A DNA stretch of 34,977 nucleotides from assembly GCA_017647975.1 (NCBI GenBank), contig JAGCJL010000006.1, positions 1 to 34,977 on the forward strand. The letters are read 5' to 3'. Both the position numbers and the translations under genes were made by a program. The DNA comes from Bacteroidaceae bacterium. GTDB taxonomy: Bacteria > Bacteroidota > Bacteroidia > Bacteroidales > Bacteroidaceae. Shown here one piece after another: positions 17,795 to 26,239 of the stretch. The notes below the pieces were generated by a model. The model was not told the DNA's origin and made no database searches. It worked only from the letters and a program-made list of their open reading frames with translations. Each line of letters begins with the position of its first letter. Position 1 is the first letter of the stretch.

Positions 17795-18106
17795 ATGGAA
17801 AAAATTGTAATATTTCTAGTAGCCTTTGTGTTTGTTGCCTTCGCTGTGCTTATGGTTTGGGGTAAAATTGATTTCATGTTGGCTAAATATAAATTGAGAA
17901 TAAAGGATGGTAAACTGAGGTATGTGAAATCACATGAATACGATAAAAAAGCACGTCCGATTATTGCAATCTTGTTCTTTCTTGTTGCATTGATTTCGGT
18001 TTTGTCTGTCCTGTTTCCTACTGTCGTTGATAAATTCGTTATTGTAATATTGGCTGTAATTCTTCCTTTTGTTCTGATTCTTGAACTTAAGTATAGGAAA
18101 AAGTGA
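17795..18106 (+). CDS. Small membrane protein of unknown function
   Basis: I do not recognise the family. The 103-residue protein has one hydrophobic helix at residues 4-22, a basic cytoplasmic segment rich in K, R and Y (YKLRIKDGKLRYVKSHEYDKK) and two further helices at about 55-73 and 78-95, ending ELKYRKK. The topology resembles DUF3784-type small membrane proteins, but I cannot confirm membership. It is the third gene after SPFH and the RHH regulator, with short spacing. The PAP2 gene's terminator-like hairpin begins 37 bp downstream, so the trio forms a defined transcription unit. Confidence 0.75.
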   Translation: MEKIVIFLVAFVFVAFAVLMVWGKIDFMLAKYKLRIKDGKLRYVKSHEYDKKARPIIAILFFLVALISVLSVLFPTVVDKFVIVILAVILPFVLILELKYRKK

Positions 18107-18128
18107 TGTAAATATTCCATGGTTTATT

Positions 18129-18160
18129 ATTGCCTGTTTAATAAGGTTGATGTATCTTTG
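18129..18160 (+). promoter_or_regulatory. Promoter of the PAP2 gene
   Basis: TATCTTTG at 18153-18160 matches the -7 consensus exactly, with ATTG at 18129-18132 as a weak -33 element 20 bp upstream. The -7 box occupies the first eight bases of the loop of the hairpin at 18143-18183. The start site would fall near 18167. Confidence 0.6.
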
Positions 18161-18183
18161 CTTAGCTAATGTGCATCAACCTT
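18143..18183. terminator. Hairpin with T tract containing a promoter in its loop
   Basis: AAGGTTGATG (18143-18152) and CATCAACCTT (18174-18183) are perfect inverse copies separated by 21 bases and followed by TTTT. This would end transcripts from the SPFH cluster. Transcripts starting at the embedded promoter would lack the left arm and so escape it. Confidence 0.65.
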
Positions 18184-18191
18184 TTTTGTTT

Positions 18192-18734
18192 ATGAAACGT
18201 TTTGTGTTTATTATATTGCTGTTGTTTTCGCTTTCTGCTGTGTCTGCACAAAGATACCAAAGGGCGATAGACCTCTCTACCGATGTGGGAATGTTTGTTC
18301 CGGGAGCATTGGGAGCCGGTATTGCCCTGTTCAAGGGGGATATGCAGGGTGTTGTGGAACTTGGTAAAACAGTGGCTATATCAACAGCAGTGACATATAT
18401 TCTTAAATACAGTGTCGATAAGGAGCGTCCAGATGGTAGTGGCTATGATGCTTTTCCTTCAAATCACTGTAATTTTTCTTTTGCCGGAGCTACATTTGTT
18501 ATGAAACGCTATGGCTGGCAGTGGGGCGTTCCTGCCTATCTTGTCAGTGGTTATGTTGCGTGGGGACGAATCTATGCTCACAAACACGATATTTGGGATG
18601 TGCTTGCCGGTGCGGCTATAGGTGTTGGCAGTGGTTTCCTTTTTTCAACTCCTTATGCTAAAAAACATGATATGACTCTTGTACCCACGCTTACCGATGG
18701 TGGTTGCGGAATACATTTTTCAATGTCGCTATAG
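18192..18734 (+). CDS. PAP2 superfamily phosphatase, secreted or membrane-associated
   Basis: A 180-residue type 2 phosphatidic acid phosphatase-like protein. The start was placed at the ATG of a clear signal sequence (MKRFVFIILLLFSLSAVSAQ), because the longer frame begins in non-coding DNA. The three catalytic motifs are complete: KYSVDKERP (residues 72-80), PSNH (89-92) and R126-x5-H132-x3-D136 within GRIYAHKHDIWD. Such enzymes dephosphorylate lipid phosphates, including undecaprenyl pyrophosphate or lipid A, on the periplasmic face. Only one or two hydrophobic stretches follow the signal, so it may be mostly periplasmic. It has its own promoter and precedes the GH20 gene by 39 bp. Confidence 0.9.
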   Translation: MKRFVFIILLLFSLSAVSAQRYQRAIDLSTDVGMFVPGALGAGIALFKGDMQGVVELGKTVAISTAVTYILKYSVDKERPDGSGYDAFPSNHCNFSFAGATFVMKRYGWQWGVPAYLVSGYVAWGRIYAHKHDIWDVLAGAAIGVGSGFLFSTPYAKKHDMTLVPTLTDGGCGIHFSMSL

Positions 18735-18773
18735 ATTGTTTAAATAAGAACTTAATAAACTAAAACCATAATT

Positions 18774-21700
18774 ATGAAAAGATTCTTTACTTTAATTTGT
18801 TTGTTTCTGTCATTGACAGCGGCGACTTTTGCCGACATTATTGTAACAGAACAATTGTCTGTTACGAAAGGTGCTCAGATAAAGGAGTCTGTGAAAGCAG
18901 ATGTTTTTTATATTATCTCAGGAATAGACCAGAGTTCTGTTGAGCATTACTTGTATGATAACGGTGGACAAGTAAAAGGAACAACGCCTTTTCCCAGTAA
19001 TAGTGAATCTACCGCTTCACATTTGTGGACTCTTAAAGCCAGTGGAGATAATTGGTTTATAGTCAATGTTGCAACAGGTAACTATATGAATCTTGGTTCA
19101 AGTAATGGTAGTGCCATAAAGACTTCTGCAACTACTCAAGAGAATTCAATACATTTTGATTCAAACGGTTATTTGACTATTCTTAATTCAAATGGTCAGG
19201 CTATAGATATGACTGCTAATGGTGCAAACCCTACAACTTGGTCTGGAACAACAACACCTGATGGCTCTCGATGTTTGAAGATTTATGAAGTGGAAAATGT
19301 CAAGACTGAGTCTGTGAAGTCTTTGAGTCTTATACCTGCTCCAAAGTCGGTAAGTGTTGGCGATGGTGAGTTTATACTAAATAAAGGCTTTACAATAAGC
19401 GTTGAGAAATTTTCACAGAGTGATGAGCAAAATAAAGTCTTGGCAGATGTTGCACGCTTTATAACAACAGTAAATGTGGCGACAGAACTTGACTGTAAGG
19501 CTTCTTATGCAACAGCCGATATTGTTATCAAAGAGAATCACAATCTTGCTCCCGAAGGCTATATAATGGATATTACTCCTAAAGGTGTTACTGTTGAGGC
19601 TTCAACTTCCGATGGTGTGTATTATGCTATGCAGAGCCTTATGCGTCTGTTGCCTCCTAATGTGATATTGGGGAAGAAAGGAGATGCTGGGCAAGTGTAT
19701 GCTTTGCCGGTGGCACGTATAGAAGACGAACCACGCTTCTCTTACCGTGGTTTTATGCTTGATGTAAGTCGTCATTTCTTTACTATTGAACAAGTGAAGA
19801 AGATGATAGACCTTATGGCTATATATAAAATGAATGTATTCCATTGGCATTTGACCGATGACCAAGGCTGGCGTGCCGAGATTAAGCAATATCCTTTGCT
19901 TACTTCTAAAGGAGCTGAGCGTAAGAGCAGTTATGACACACCTATAACACGTGTCGAGGAGAATGGTCAGGTGTATTGGACCGGTGAAGGTGCACAAACT
20001 AATAGACATTATGGTCCTTTCTACTATACTCAGGAGGAGATGAGGGATGTTGTTCGTTATGCAGCTGAACGTCATATTGATGTCTTGCCCGAGGTTGATA
20101 TGCCTGGACACTTTGTTGCTGCATTGGCTGCCTATCCTCAATATAGTTGTCATCCCAACCAAGCACCGGAGGTGTGGACAACTGGCGGAGTCAGCACCGA
20201 TGTCCTTAATGTTGCCAACCCGGAGACTGTTCAGTTCGCAAAGAATATCATTACAGAGTTGTGCGATATTTTCCCTTATCCTTACTTCCATATCGGTGGT
20301 GATGAATGTCCTACATCGCAGTGGGAGAGCAACGCACTTTGTCAGGCTAAACTGTCAGAATTGGGCAAGAATAGTTATCGTGCCTTGCAGACAGAATTTA
20401 TTCGTGAAATAAATGAACATCTTACCACTCTTGGCAAGAAAATATTCTGTTGGAATGAAAGCATAACCGATGCTGGTGCCGACCTTGATTTGATGAAGGG
20501 TTCTGGAGCTACTATCATGTGTTGGACTCCTTGCCAGAGTGCTGCTGCTAAGGCTGCCTATTTGGGATTGAATGCCATTATTACAGAGTATGGAAGCGGT
20601 TGTTATTATATCAATCGCAGACAGAGCAATGATTACGGCGAACCTACTGCAGCCGGTGGCGGTGGTGATATTGTTTCGGCAACATATAACTATGTTCCGG
20701 TGCCAAGTAACGTAAGTGCAAAAGATGCCAAATATTATATAGGTGTACAGGCTACTTTCTGGACAGAGCATGTAAGCAGTAATGAGTATTTGGAATATCT
20801 TGCATTGCCTCGTTTTATGTGTGTGGCTGAAGCCGGTTGGACGCCACAGGAAAAGAAAGACTGGAAAAGTTTTGTTCGTCGTATGACCATAGATACAAAG
20901 ATGCTTGATCTTGGCGAGTATATCTATGCCCGTCACTGGATGGATGATTATACACCGCGTCAAGCTCCTGCAGCAACAGGAGTTGTTGATGGTACAGTTG
21001 TTACATTTACTAATAAAAGTACAGATCGTGGTGATGGCCGATGTCTAGATGATAATAATGGTACGCTTACCGGTCAGGGAACTGCTGGTACCAAATGGAC
21101 GCTTGAAAAGGCTCCTACCGAAGGTTGTTTCTATATCCGCAGTAATGTAAGCGGCAACTATCTTTATGCAGCCGATGGCAATAGTGGTACAATGGTTCAG
21201 CTTAGTACAGAAAAGACAGAGTGGGCTTTTGATACCTCTACACTCTCGGGTTATGTAGCTATTTGTTACAATTCAGTATCGGGAAATGCAATAAACAACA
21301 ATGTATCAAATACCACATTTACACGCCTCTTTGCACATGGAAGCGGTAATGGAGCATCTTTCTGGATTATGGAAATGCCGGTTGTCAATGAATTGGAAGA
21401 GGGTGAGCATGGCGTACTGACTTATAATTATTATTATCGTGGTATAACTGTTGGCCGAAAGGAGTTCTCTCTTGTGTCAGGTAGTGCATATCCTTCATGC
21501 AAAGAATATGTACCAAACGGTTTTGCTGTGACAGAGACTCAGTTGCCAACGGGAACTGTTCACTTGAAGAATGAAATTGTAGAGATTGCAGTTGAGCGTA
21601 TTCCGGAAATGGGACGTTACTATCGTTTCTTGGATTCAACCCAGCAGGTTTATCTTTCTACCGCTGCTGATTTGGAACAGACATATACCTATACAGTTGC

Positions 21701-22550
21701 AGGTGGAAACCAGTTGTTCTACTATAATAATTCTTCTATTATGGCTTATGAACGCGGTCTTTTCCTTTCAGGAGGAGAACTTCTTGCTGTAGGTGATGAG
21801 GCTCCGAAAACGAAGATAACACCAGCACTGACAGGCAATAGGGATGTGTATAATATTGTGTTTGATGATGACAAATATCTGTATATGGCTGATCAACAAG
21901 ATGTTTATACAATCACAGGAAGCAATGTCGATGCAGCCGCTTCGGAAAGTTATGATATTCATTATCGCTATGTTCTTTCACTTCCGGTTGAGTTGGATGA
22001 AAACGGCTGGGCTACATTCTCTGCACCGGTACCGGTTGCTGTACCTCAAGAGTGTGCTGTATATATTGCAGAAAAATATGATGCTGATAATGCAATATTG
22101 TCAATGAAGCTTGTAGAACCGGGAACGGTGATAGCTGCCAATACCGGTGTAGTTTTGAAGGCGGCTCCTTCGACAACGGTTGAGTTTGTCATAAGCGAGA
22201 GTGGAATCAATTATTCCGGCAATTTACTTCAACCATCGGTTATGGTGACATCTGTTCCTGCAGAACAGAATGCTTATGTTCCCGTATATGTGAATGGTAC
22301 AATCTGCTATCGCGTGATGGATGCAACGGAGCGTATTTTGCCTCCTCATAGCAGTTGGCTTCTAATGACAGGAACCAATGTACCGGAGAAAATATCTGTT
22401 GTATTCCTTGATGATGATTTAACGTCTGTTAAGGGATTTGAAGCAGAGACTGTTTATGATAAAAATATCTATAATCTGAGTGGTCAAAGAATTACAACTC
22501 CACAGATTGGTGTTAATATAATAAATGGCAAAAAGGTGCTTGTGAAGTAA
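18774..22550 (+). CDS. Multidomain GH20 beta-N-acetylhexosaminidase
   Basis: A 1258-residue exported enzyme that removes terminal GlcNAc or GalNAc from host or dietary glycans. After a signal peptide (residues 1-20) there is a ricin-like beta-trefoil region (about 35-175), then the GH20 N-terminal alpha/beta domain starting at LSLIPAPKSV (about 183). The catalytic barrel (about 317-690) has FHWHLTDDQGWR (His357) and HIGGDEC with the catalytic pair Asp510-Glu511. A second trefoil-like region spans about 736-865 (GRCLDDNNG, SGNYLYAADG). A long C-terminal part ends in a beta-rich tail, IYNLSGQRITTP to KKVLVK, of the kind often seen on exported Prevotella/Bacteroides proteins. Most GH20 enzymes are 500-800 residues, so the flanking modules are extra. 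Confidence 0.95.
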   Translation: MKRFFTLICLFLSLTAATFADIIVTEQLSVTKGAQIKESVKADVFYIISGIDQSSVEHYLYDNGGQVKGTTPFPSNSESTASHLWTLKASGDNWFIVNVATGNYMNLGSSNGSAIKTSATTQENSIHFDSNGYLTILNSNGQAIDMTANGANPTTWSGTTTPDGSRCLKIYEVENVKTESVKSLSLIPAPKSVSVGDGEFILNKGFTISVEKFSQSDEQNKVLADVARFITTVNVATELDCKASYATADIVIKENHNLAPEGYIMDITPKGVTVEASTSDGVYYAMQSLMRLLPPNVILGKKGDAGQVYALPVARIEDEPRFSYRGFMLDVSRHFFTIEQVKKMIDLMAIYKMNVFHWHLTDDQGWRAEIKQYPLLTSKGAERKSSYDTPITRVEENGQVYWTGEGAQTNRHYGPFYYTQEEMRDVVRYAAERHIDVLPEVDMPGHFVAALAAYPQYSCHPNQAPEVWTTGGVSTDVLNVANPETVQFAKNIITELCDIFPYPYFHIGGDECPTSQWESNALCQAKLSELGKNSYRALQTEFIREINEHLTTLGKKIFCWNESITDAGADLDLMKGSGATIMCWTPCQSAAAKAAYLGLNAIITEYGSGCYYINRRQSNDYGEPTAAGGGGDIVSATYNYVPVPSNVSAKDAKYYIGVQATFWTEHVSSNEYLEYLALPRFMCVAEAGWTPQEKKDWKSFVRRMTIDTKMLDLGEYIYARHWMDDYTPRQAPAATGVVDGTVVTFTNKSTDRGDGRCLDDNNGTLTGQGTAGTKWTLEKAPTEGCFYIRSNVSGNYLYAADGNSGTMVQLSTEKTEWAFDTSTLSGYVAICYNSVSGNAINNNVSNTTFTRLFAHGSGNGASFWIMEMPVVNELEEGEHGVLTYNYYYRGITVGRKEFSLVSGSAYPSCKEYVPNGFAVTETQLPTGTVHLKNEIVEIAVERIPEMGRYYRFLDSTQQVYLSTAADLEQTYTYTVAGGNQLFYYNNSSIMAYERGLFLSGGELLAVGDEAPKTKITPALTGNRDVYNIVFDDDKYLYMADQQDVYTITGSNVDAAASESYDIHYRYVLSLPVELDENGWATFSAPVPVAVPQECAVYIAEKYDADNAILSMKLVEPGTVIAANTGVVLKAAPSTTVEFVISESGINYSGNLLQPSVMVTSVPAEQNAYVPVYVNGTICYRVMDATERILPPHSSWLLMTGTNVPEKISVVFLDDDLTSVKGFEAETVYDKNIYNLSGQRITTPQIGVNIINGKKVLVK

Positions 22551-22636
22551 AATTCTATTTTTACATTAAGTGGAACAGTGTTGGTTTTGTCGGTTCTGCC
22601 AATTAATGTAAGTAAAATTAAAAATGCTTAAACTTT

Positions 22637-22676
22637 AAAAAAATGGCTGTGGGGTTTGACTTACAGCTGTTTTTTT
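22637..22676 (+). terminator. Terminator after the GH20 gene, overlapping the nadA promoter
   Basis: A7-TGGCTGT (22637-22650) pairs with ACAGCTG-T7 (22663-22676), allowing two G-U pairs, with a 12-base loop and a long T run. The loop contains the TTTG of the nadA promoter. Confidence 0.75.
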
Positions 22677-22687
22677 TATTATCTTCG
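22655..22687 (+). promoter_or_regulatory. Promoter of nadA
   Basis: TTTG at 22655-22658 and TATCTTCG at 22680-22687 are 21 bp apart; the second element has one change from TAnnTTTG. A start near 22694 leaves a leader of about 20 nt. The -33 box sits inside the loop of the upstream terminator. Confidence 0.6.
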
Positions 22688-22713
22688 TGCATTGTTAATA
22701 ATAAAGTTAAGTT

Positions 22714-23694
22714 ATGATTAAACAGGAGTGGAAAGATAAAGGCTTTATTGACGAGGCTATTCCTGCCGGTATTGACCTTAAAGGTGAGATTCGTCGCTTG
22801 TGCAAGGAGAAGAATGCTGTAGTGCTGGCTCACTATTATACCGACGGAACTATACAGGATGTTGCTGATTTTGTTGGTGATAGTCTTGCTTTGGCACAGA
22901 TTGCTGAAAAAACTGATGCCGATATAATCGTTATGTGCGGCGTTCATTTTATGGCCGAGACAAACAAAATCCTTAGTCCTGAGAAAAAGGTGCTTATCCC
23001 GGATCTAAATGCAGGTTGCTCGCTTGCCGAAAGTTGTCCGGCCGGGGAGTTGGCTAAGTTCAAGGCTGAACATCCTGGTTACAAGGTGGTTGCTTATGTG
23101 AATACATCGGCGGCTGTAAAGGCCTTGACAGATATTGTGGTTACATCTACTAACGCCCGTGCAGTTGTTGATAGTTTTCCTAAAGATGAAAAGATTATCT
23201 TTGCTCCCGACAAGAATCTTGGTGGTTACCTTAACGCTGTAACACATCGTAATATGTTGTTATGGAACGGTGGGTGTCATGTTCATGAACAATTTTCAAT
23301 AGAGAAAATTGTTGAGCTTAAGGCTGCTCACACCGATGCTAAAGTGCTTGCACATCCCGAATGTAAGAGTGGTGTTCTTGCTCTTGCCGATTTTATAGGT
23401 TCTACAGCTGCTATCCTCACATACGCTGAGAAGAGCGATGCCAAAGAGTTTATTGTTGCAACAGAGAGTGGTATTTTGCATGAAATGCAGAAGCGTTGTC
23501 CTGAAAAGGTCTTCATTCCGGTTCCACCAACCACAGGCCCATGTGCTTGCAACGAATGTGGTTATATGCGTCTTAATACTCTTGAGAAACTTTACAACAC
23601 TCTCAAATATGAATGGCCTATAGTTGAACTTGACGAATCGCTCATTGAGGATGCCAAGCGTCCAATAGTTAGAATGTTGGAACTATCAAAATAA
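22714..23694 (+). CDS. nadA: Quinolinate synthase
   Basis: NadA condenses iminoaspartate with dihydroxyacetone phosphate to quinolinate, the entry step of de novo NAD synthesis, using an oxygen-sensitive 4Fe-4S cluster. The 326-residue protein has the three cluster cysteines in their usual settings: VMCGVHFMAE, WNGGCHVHE and CACNECGYMRLNTLEKL. The substrate motifs AHYYTDGTIQDVADFVGDS and SGILHEM are also visible. The partner nadB is not adjacent here. The gene stands alone between the GH20 terminator and a strong bidirectional terminator. A cytoplasmic, anaerobe-compatible enzyme is expected. Confidence 0.97.
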   Translation: MIKQEWKDKGFIDEAIPAGIDLKGEIRRLCKEKNAVVLAHYYTDGTIQDVADFVGDSLALAQIAEKTDADIIVMCGVHFMAETNKILSPEKKVLIPDLNAGCSLAESCPAGELAKFKAEHPGYKVVAYVNTSAAVKALTDIVVTSTNARAVVDSFPKDEKIIFAPDKNLGGYLNAVTHRNMLLWNGGCHVHEQFSIEKIVELKAAHTDAKVLAHPECKSGVLALADFIGSTAAILTYAEKSDAKEFIVATESGILHEMQKRCPEKVFIPVPPTTGPCACNECGYMRLNTLEKLYNTLKYEWPIVELDESLIEDAKRPIVRMLELSK

Positions 23695-23755
23695 AATGAC
23701 TAAGAGGTAAACTCGTTCTCTTACCCTTGAATGATATCTTCTTATTCATTTCTTA

Positions 23756-23801
23756 AACATAAAATAATAGGTTGCCTTTCGGCAACCTATTATTTTATGT
23801 T
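23756..23801. terminator. Bidirectional terminator between nadA and tdh
   Basis: A perfect 21-bp stem (23756-23776 with 23781-23801) closed by the loop TTTC, with A/T-rich outer arms so that it works in both directions. It lies between the convergent nadA and threonine dehydrogenase genes. Confidence 0.92.
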
Positions 23802-23807
23802 GGAATC

Positions 23808-24764
23808 TTATTTATTGAATCTTTCCTTTAGTGTTTTTATCATATCAACAGTCATGCTGTCAAGGTCGTATGATGGTTTCCAATCCCACTCTTCGCGAGC
23901 ACAGGAGTCATCCATGTTGTTAGGCCATGAATCGGCGATAGCCTGACGTACTGCGTCGAATTCGTAATGCATCTTGAAGTCGGGGATATATTTCTGTATT
24001 GCAGCCTTAATAATTTCCGGGTCAAAACTCATTGATGCAACGTTGAATGCATTGCGGTGTATGAGACGTGAAGGGTCGGCATTCATAATGTCTATTGCTG
24101 CTTTTAAAGCGTCGGGCATGTACATCATATCCATGAATGTACCGGCCTGAATTGGACATGCGAAATCTTCACCCTTGACTGCTGCATAGTATATTTCTAC
24201 GGCATAGTCGGTTGTTCCACCGCCCGGGAGTGTTACATTTGAAATGAGTCCGGGAAAGCGTACTGAACGTGTATCAACACCATATTTATTGAAATAATAG
24301 TCGCTGAGCATCTCTGTCGCAACTTTTGTTATACCATACATGGTGCGTGGACGCTGTATTGTATCTTGAGGAGTGTTGTCACGTGGTGTGTTTGGACCGA
24401 ATGAACCAATAGAACTTGGTGTGAAAACAGCACATTTTTTCTCACGTGCAATCTCTAAGATATTTAAAAGACCGTTCATTTGAATGTCCCATGCAAGCAA
24501 GGGCTTTGCTTCAGCTACAGCTGAAAGTAATGCGGCGAGATTGTAAATTGTGTCTATATTGTATTTCTCAACAACTTCGGCAAGTTGTTTTGCGTCTGTC
24601 ACATTCGCTTCTGCAGCGGGGCCACTTTCCAAAAGAATGCCTTTGGGCTCGGCTCCGGGAATATATCCGGCAACAATGTTACCATTGGGAATGAGCTTGC
24701 GTAATGTCATTGTCAGCTCTGAACCAATCTGTCCTGTTGAGCCTACTATTAGTACGTTCCTCAT
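23808..24764 (-). CDS. tdh: L-threonine 3-dehydrogenase, SDR (epimerase-like) type
   Basis: A 318-residue extended short-chain dehydrogenase that oxidises L-threonine to 2-amino-3-ketobutyrate with NAD+. The Rossmann motif is GSTGQIG (residues 8-14) and the catalytic Tyr143-x3-Lys147 lies in MYGITK. The sequences PSSIGSFGP, RFPGLISN and TFMDMMYMPDAL are typical of the SDR-type threonine dehydrogenase rather than of a sugar epimerase. The divergently oriented kbl gene at 25003 uses exactly its product, which strongly supports the assignment. This form is unrelated to the zinc-dependent E. coli Tdh. Confidence 0.92.
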   Translation of the reverse strand: MRNVLIVGSTGQIGSELTMTLRKLIPNGNIVAGYIPGAEPKGILLESGPAAEANVTDAKQLAEVVEKYNIDTIYNLAALLSAVAEAKPLLAWDIQMNGLLNILEIAREKKCAVFTPSSIGSFGPNTPRDNTPQDTIQRPRTMYGITKVATEMLSDYYFNKYGVDTRSVRFPGLISNVTLPGGGTTDYAVEIYYAAVKGEDFACPIQAGTFMDMMYMPDALKAAIDIMNADPSRLIHRNAFNVASMSFDPEIIKAAIQKYIPDFKMHYEFDAVRQAIADSWPNNMDDSCAREEWDWKPSYDLDSMTVDMIKTLKERFNK

Positions 24765-24888
24765 GATATTGAATTTTTAAATTATCGTTCTATTGACCAA
24801 AGGTAGTGTTTTTTTTGCAATAAATCTTGCAAGTGAATTATTTTTATTGTTTTTGATAACTTTTTTTTAGGAGTTGCAATAAAATCAT

Positions 24889-24896
24889 TACATTTG
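24889..24896 (+). promoter_or_regulatory. -7 element and leader of kbl
   Basis: TACATTTG matches TAnnTTTG exactly, but no TTTG lies at the proper distance upstream. A start near 24903 would give a leader of about 100 nt. That leader contains a G+C-rich island (24917-24945) in otherwise A/T-rich DNA and a small dyad ATTATT-AG-AATAAT (24971-24984) ahead of the start codon. Confidence 0.5.
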
Positions 24897-25002
24897 TAGA
24901 GTACTGAGAATAAAGAGCCCGGCCTTGTTATTTCGGGGCAAGCGACGACAAATTACAGTAGAGCAATTATATTATTAGAATAATGTAAATAAATACAAGA
25001 AT

Positions 25003-26193
25003 ATGTACGGAGATTTTCAACAGCATCTTAAAGATGAATTGGCTGCAATAGAGAGTGCAGGACTTTATAAGAGAGAACGTAACATTGCATCACAGCAATT
25101 TGCGGAGATTACTCTTGAAGATGGCACAAAGGCACTTAACTTTTGTGCTAACAACTATCTTGGTCTATCGAATAACGAACGTCTTATTAAGGCAGCTCAA
25201 GAGACAATGAATGAACGAGGATTCGGTATGTCGTCAGTACGTTTTATCTGTGGAACCCAAGATTATCACAAGAAATTAGAGAAGGCTATTGCCGATTATT
25301 TCAAAACAGAGGATACAATTCTTTATGCTGCTTGTTTCGATGCTAACGGTGGTCTTTTCGAGCCATTGTTCACTGCAGAGGATGCTATTATCTCAGACTC
25401 ATTGAATCATGCTTCAATCATTGATGGTGTACGTTTGTGCAAGGCTCAGCGTTATCGCTATGCCAATGCAGATATGGCCGACTTAGAGCGTTGCTTGCAG
25501 GAGGCTCAGGCACAGCGTTATCGCATCATTGTTACCGATGGTGTCTTTTCAATGGACGGTAATGTGGCTCCAATGGACAAAATCTGTGACCTTGCTGAGA
25601 AATACAATGCTTTGGTAATGGTTGATGAGTCACACTCAGCCGGTGTTGTTGGTGCTACAGGTCATGGCGTTGCCGAACAGTTTGACTGTTATGGCCGAAT
25701 CGATATCTTTACAGGTACACTTGGTAAGGCCTTTGGTGGTGCAGTAGGTGGTTTTACAACCGGCCGCAAGGAGATAATTGACATGCTGCGTCAGCGTTCA
25801 CGTCCTTATCTGTTCTCTAACTCATTGCCACCATCTGTGGTAGGTGCATCAATAGAGGTGTTCAAGATGCTTGCCGAGAGTGATGAACTTCACACTAAAC
25901 TACAGAATAATGTAAACTATTTCCGCGACAAGATGCTTGCTGCTGGTTTTGATATTAAACCTACTCAGTCGGCAATATGTGCAGTAATGTTGTATGATGC
26001 CCCATTGTCACAGGTTTTTGCTTCAAAGATGGCACAGGAAGGTATCTTTGTTACAGGCTTCTATTATCCTGTTGTTCCAAAAGGCGAGGCACGCATACGC
26101 GTGCAGCTCTCTGCGGCACACGAACAGGAGCATCTTGACAAGGCTATAAATGCCTTTATAAAGGTGGGTAAGGAACTTGGTGTAATAAAATAA
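25003..26193 (+). CDS. kbl: Glycine C-acetyltransferase (2-amino-3-ketobutyrate CoA ligase)
   Basis: Kbl cleaves 2-amino-3-ketobutyrate with CoA into glycine and acetyl-CoA, completing threonine degradation begun by Tdh. The 396-residue PLP enzyme belongs to the alpha-oxoamine synthase family. FCANNYLGLSN, MSSVRFICGTQDYHKKLE, VDESHSAGVVGATG and TGTLGKAFGGAVGG are all present, with the PLP Schiff-base lysine at residue 242. Length and motif order are standard for Kbl, and the tdh gene directly upstream on the opposite strand separates it from BioF or serine palmitoyltransferase. It ends before the 30-bp palindromic terminator at 26210-26239. Confidence 0.97.
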   Translation: MYGDFQQHLKDELAAIESAGLYKRERNIASQQFAEITLEDGTKALNFCANNYLGLSNNERLIKAAQETMNERGFGMSSVRFICGTQDYHKKLEKAIADYFKTEDTILYAACFDANGGLFEPLFTAEDAIISDSLNHASIIDGVRLCKAQRYRYANADMADLERCLQEAQAQRYRIIVTDGVFSMDGNVAPMDKICDLAEKYNALVMVDESHSAGVVGATGHGVAEQFDCYGRIDIFTGTLGKAFGGAVGGFTTGRKEIIDMLRQRSRPYLFSNSLPPSVVGASIEVFKMLAESDELHTKLQNNVNYFRDKMLAAGFDIKPTQSAICAVMLYDAPLSQVFASKMAQEGIFVTGFYYPVVPKGEARIRVQLSAAHEQEHLDKAINAFIKVGKELGVIK

Positions 26194-26209
26194 AGAATTT
26201 ATTTATATG

Positions 26210-26239
26210 CAACAAAGGCTCCCATGGGAGCCTTTGTTG
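26210..26239. terminator. Perfect palindromic bidirectional terminator between kbl and the permease gene
   Basis: The 30 bases are a complete palindrome (CAACAAAGGCTCCC on each strand, centre AT). It begins 17 bp after the kbl stop and abuts the stop of the convergent permease gene at 26240. Confidence 0.85.
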
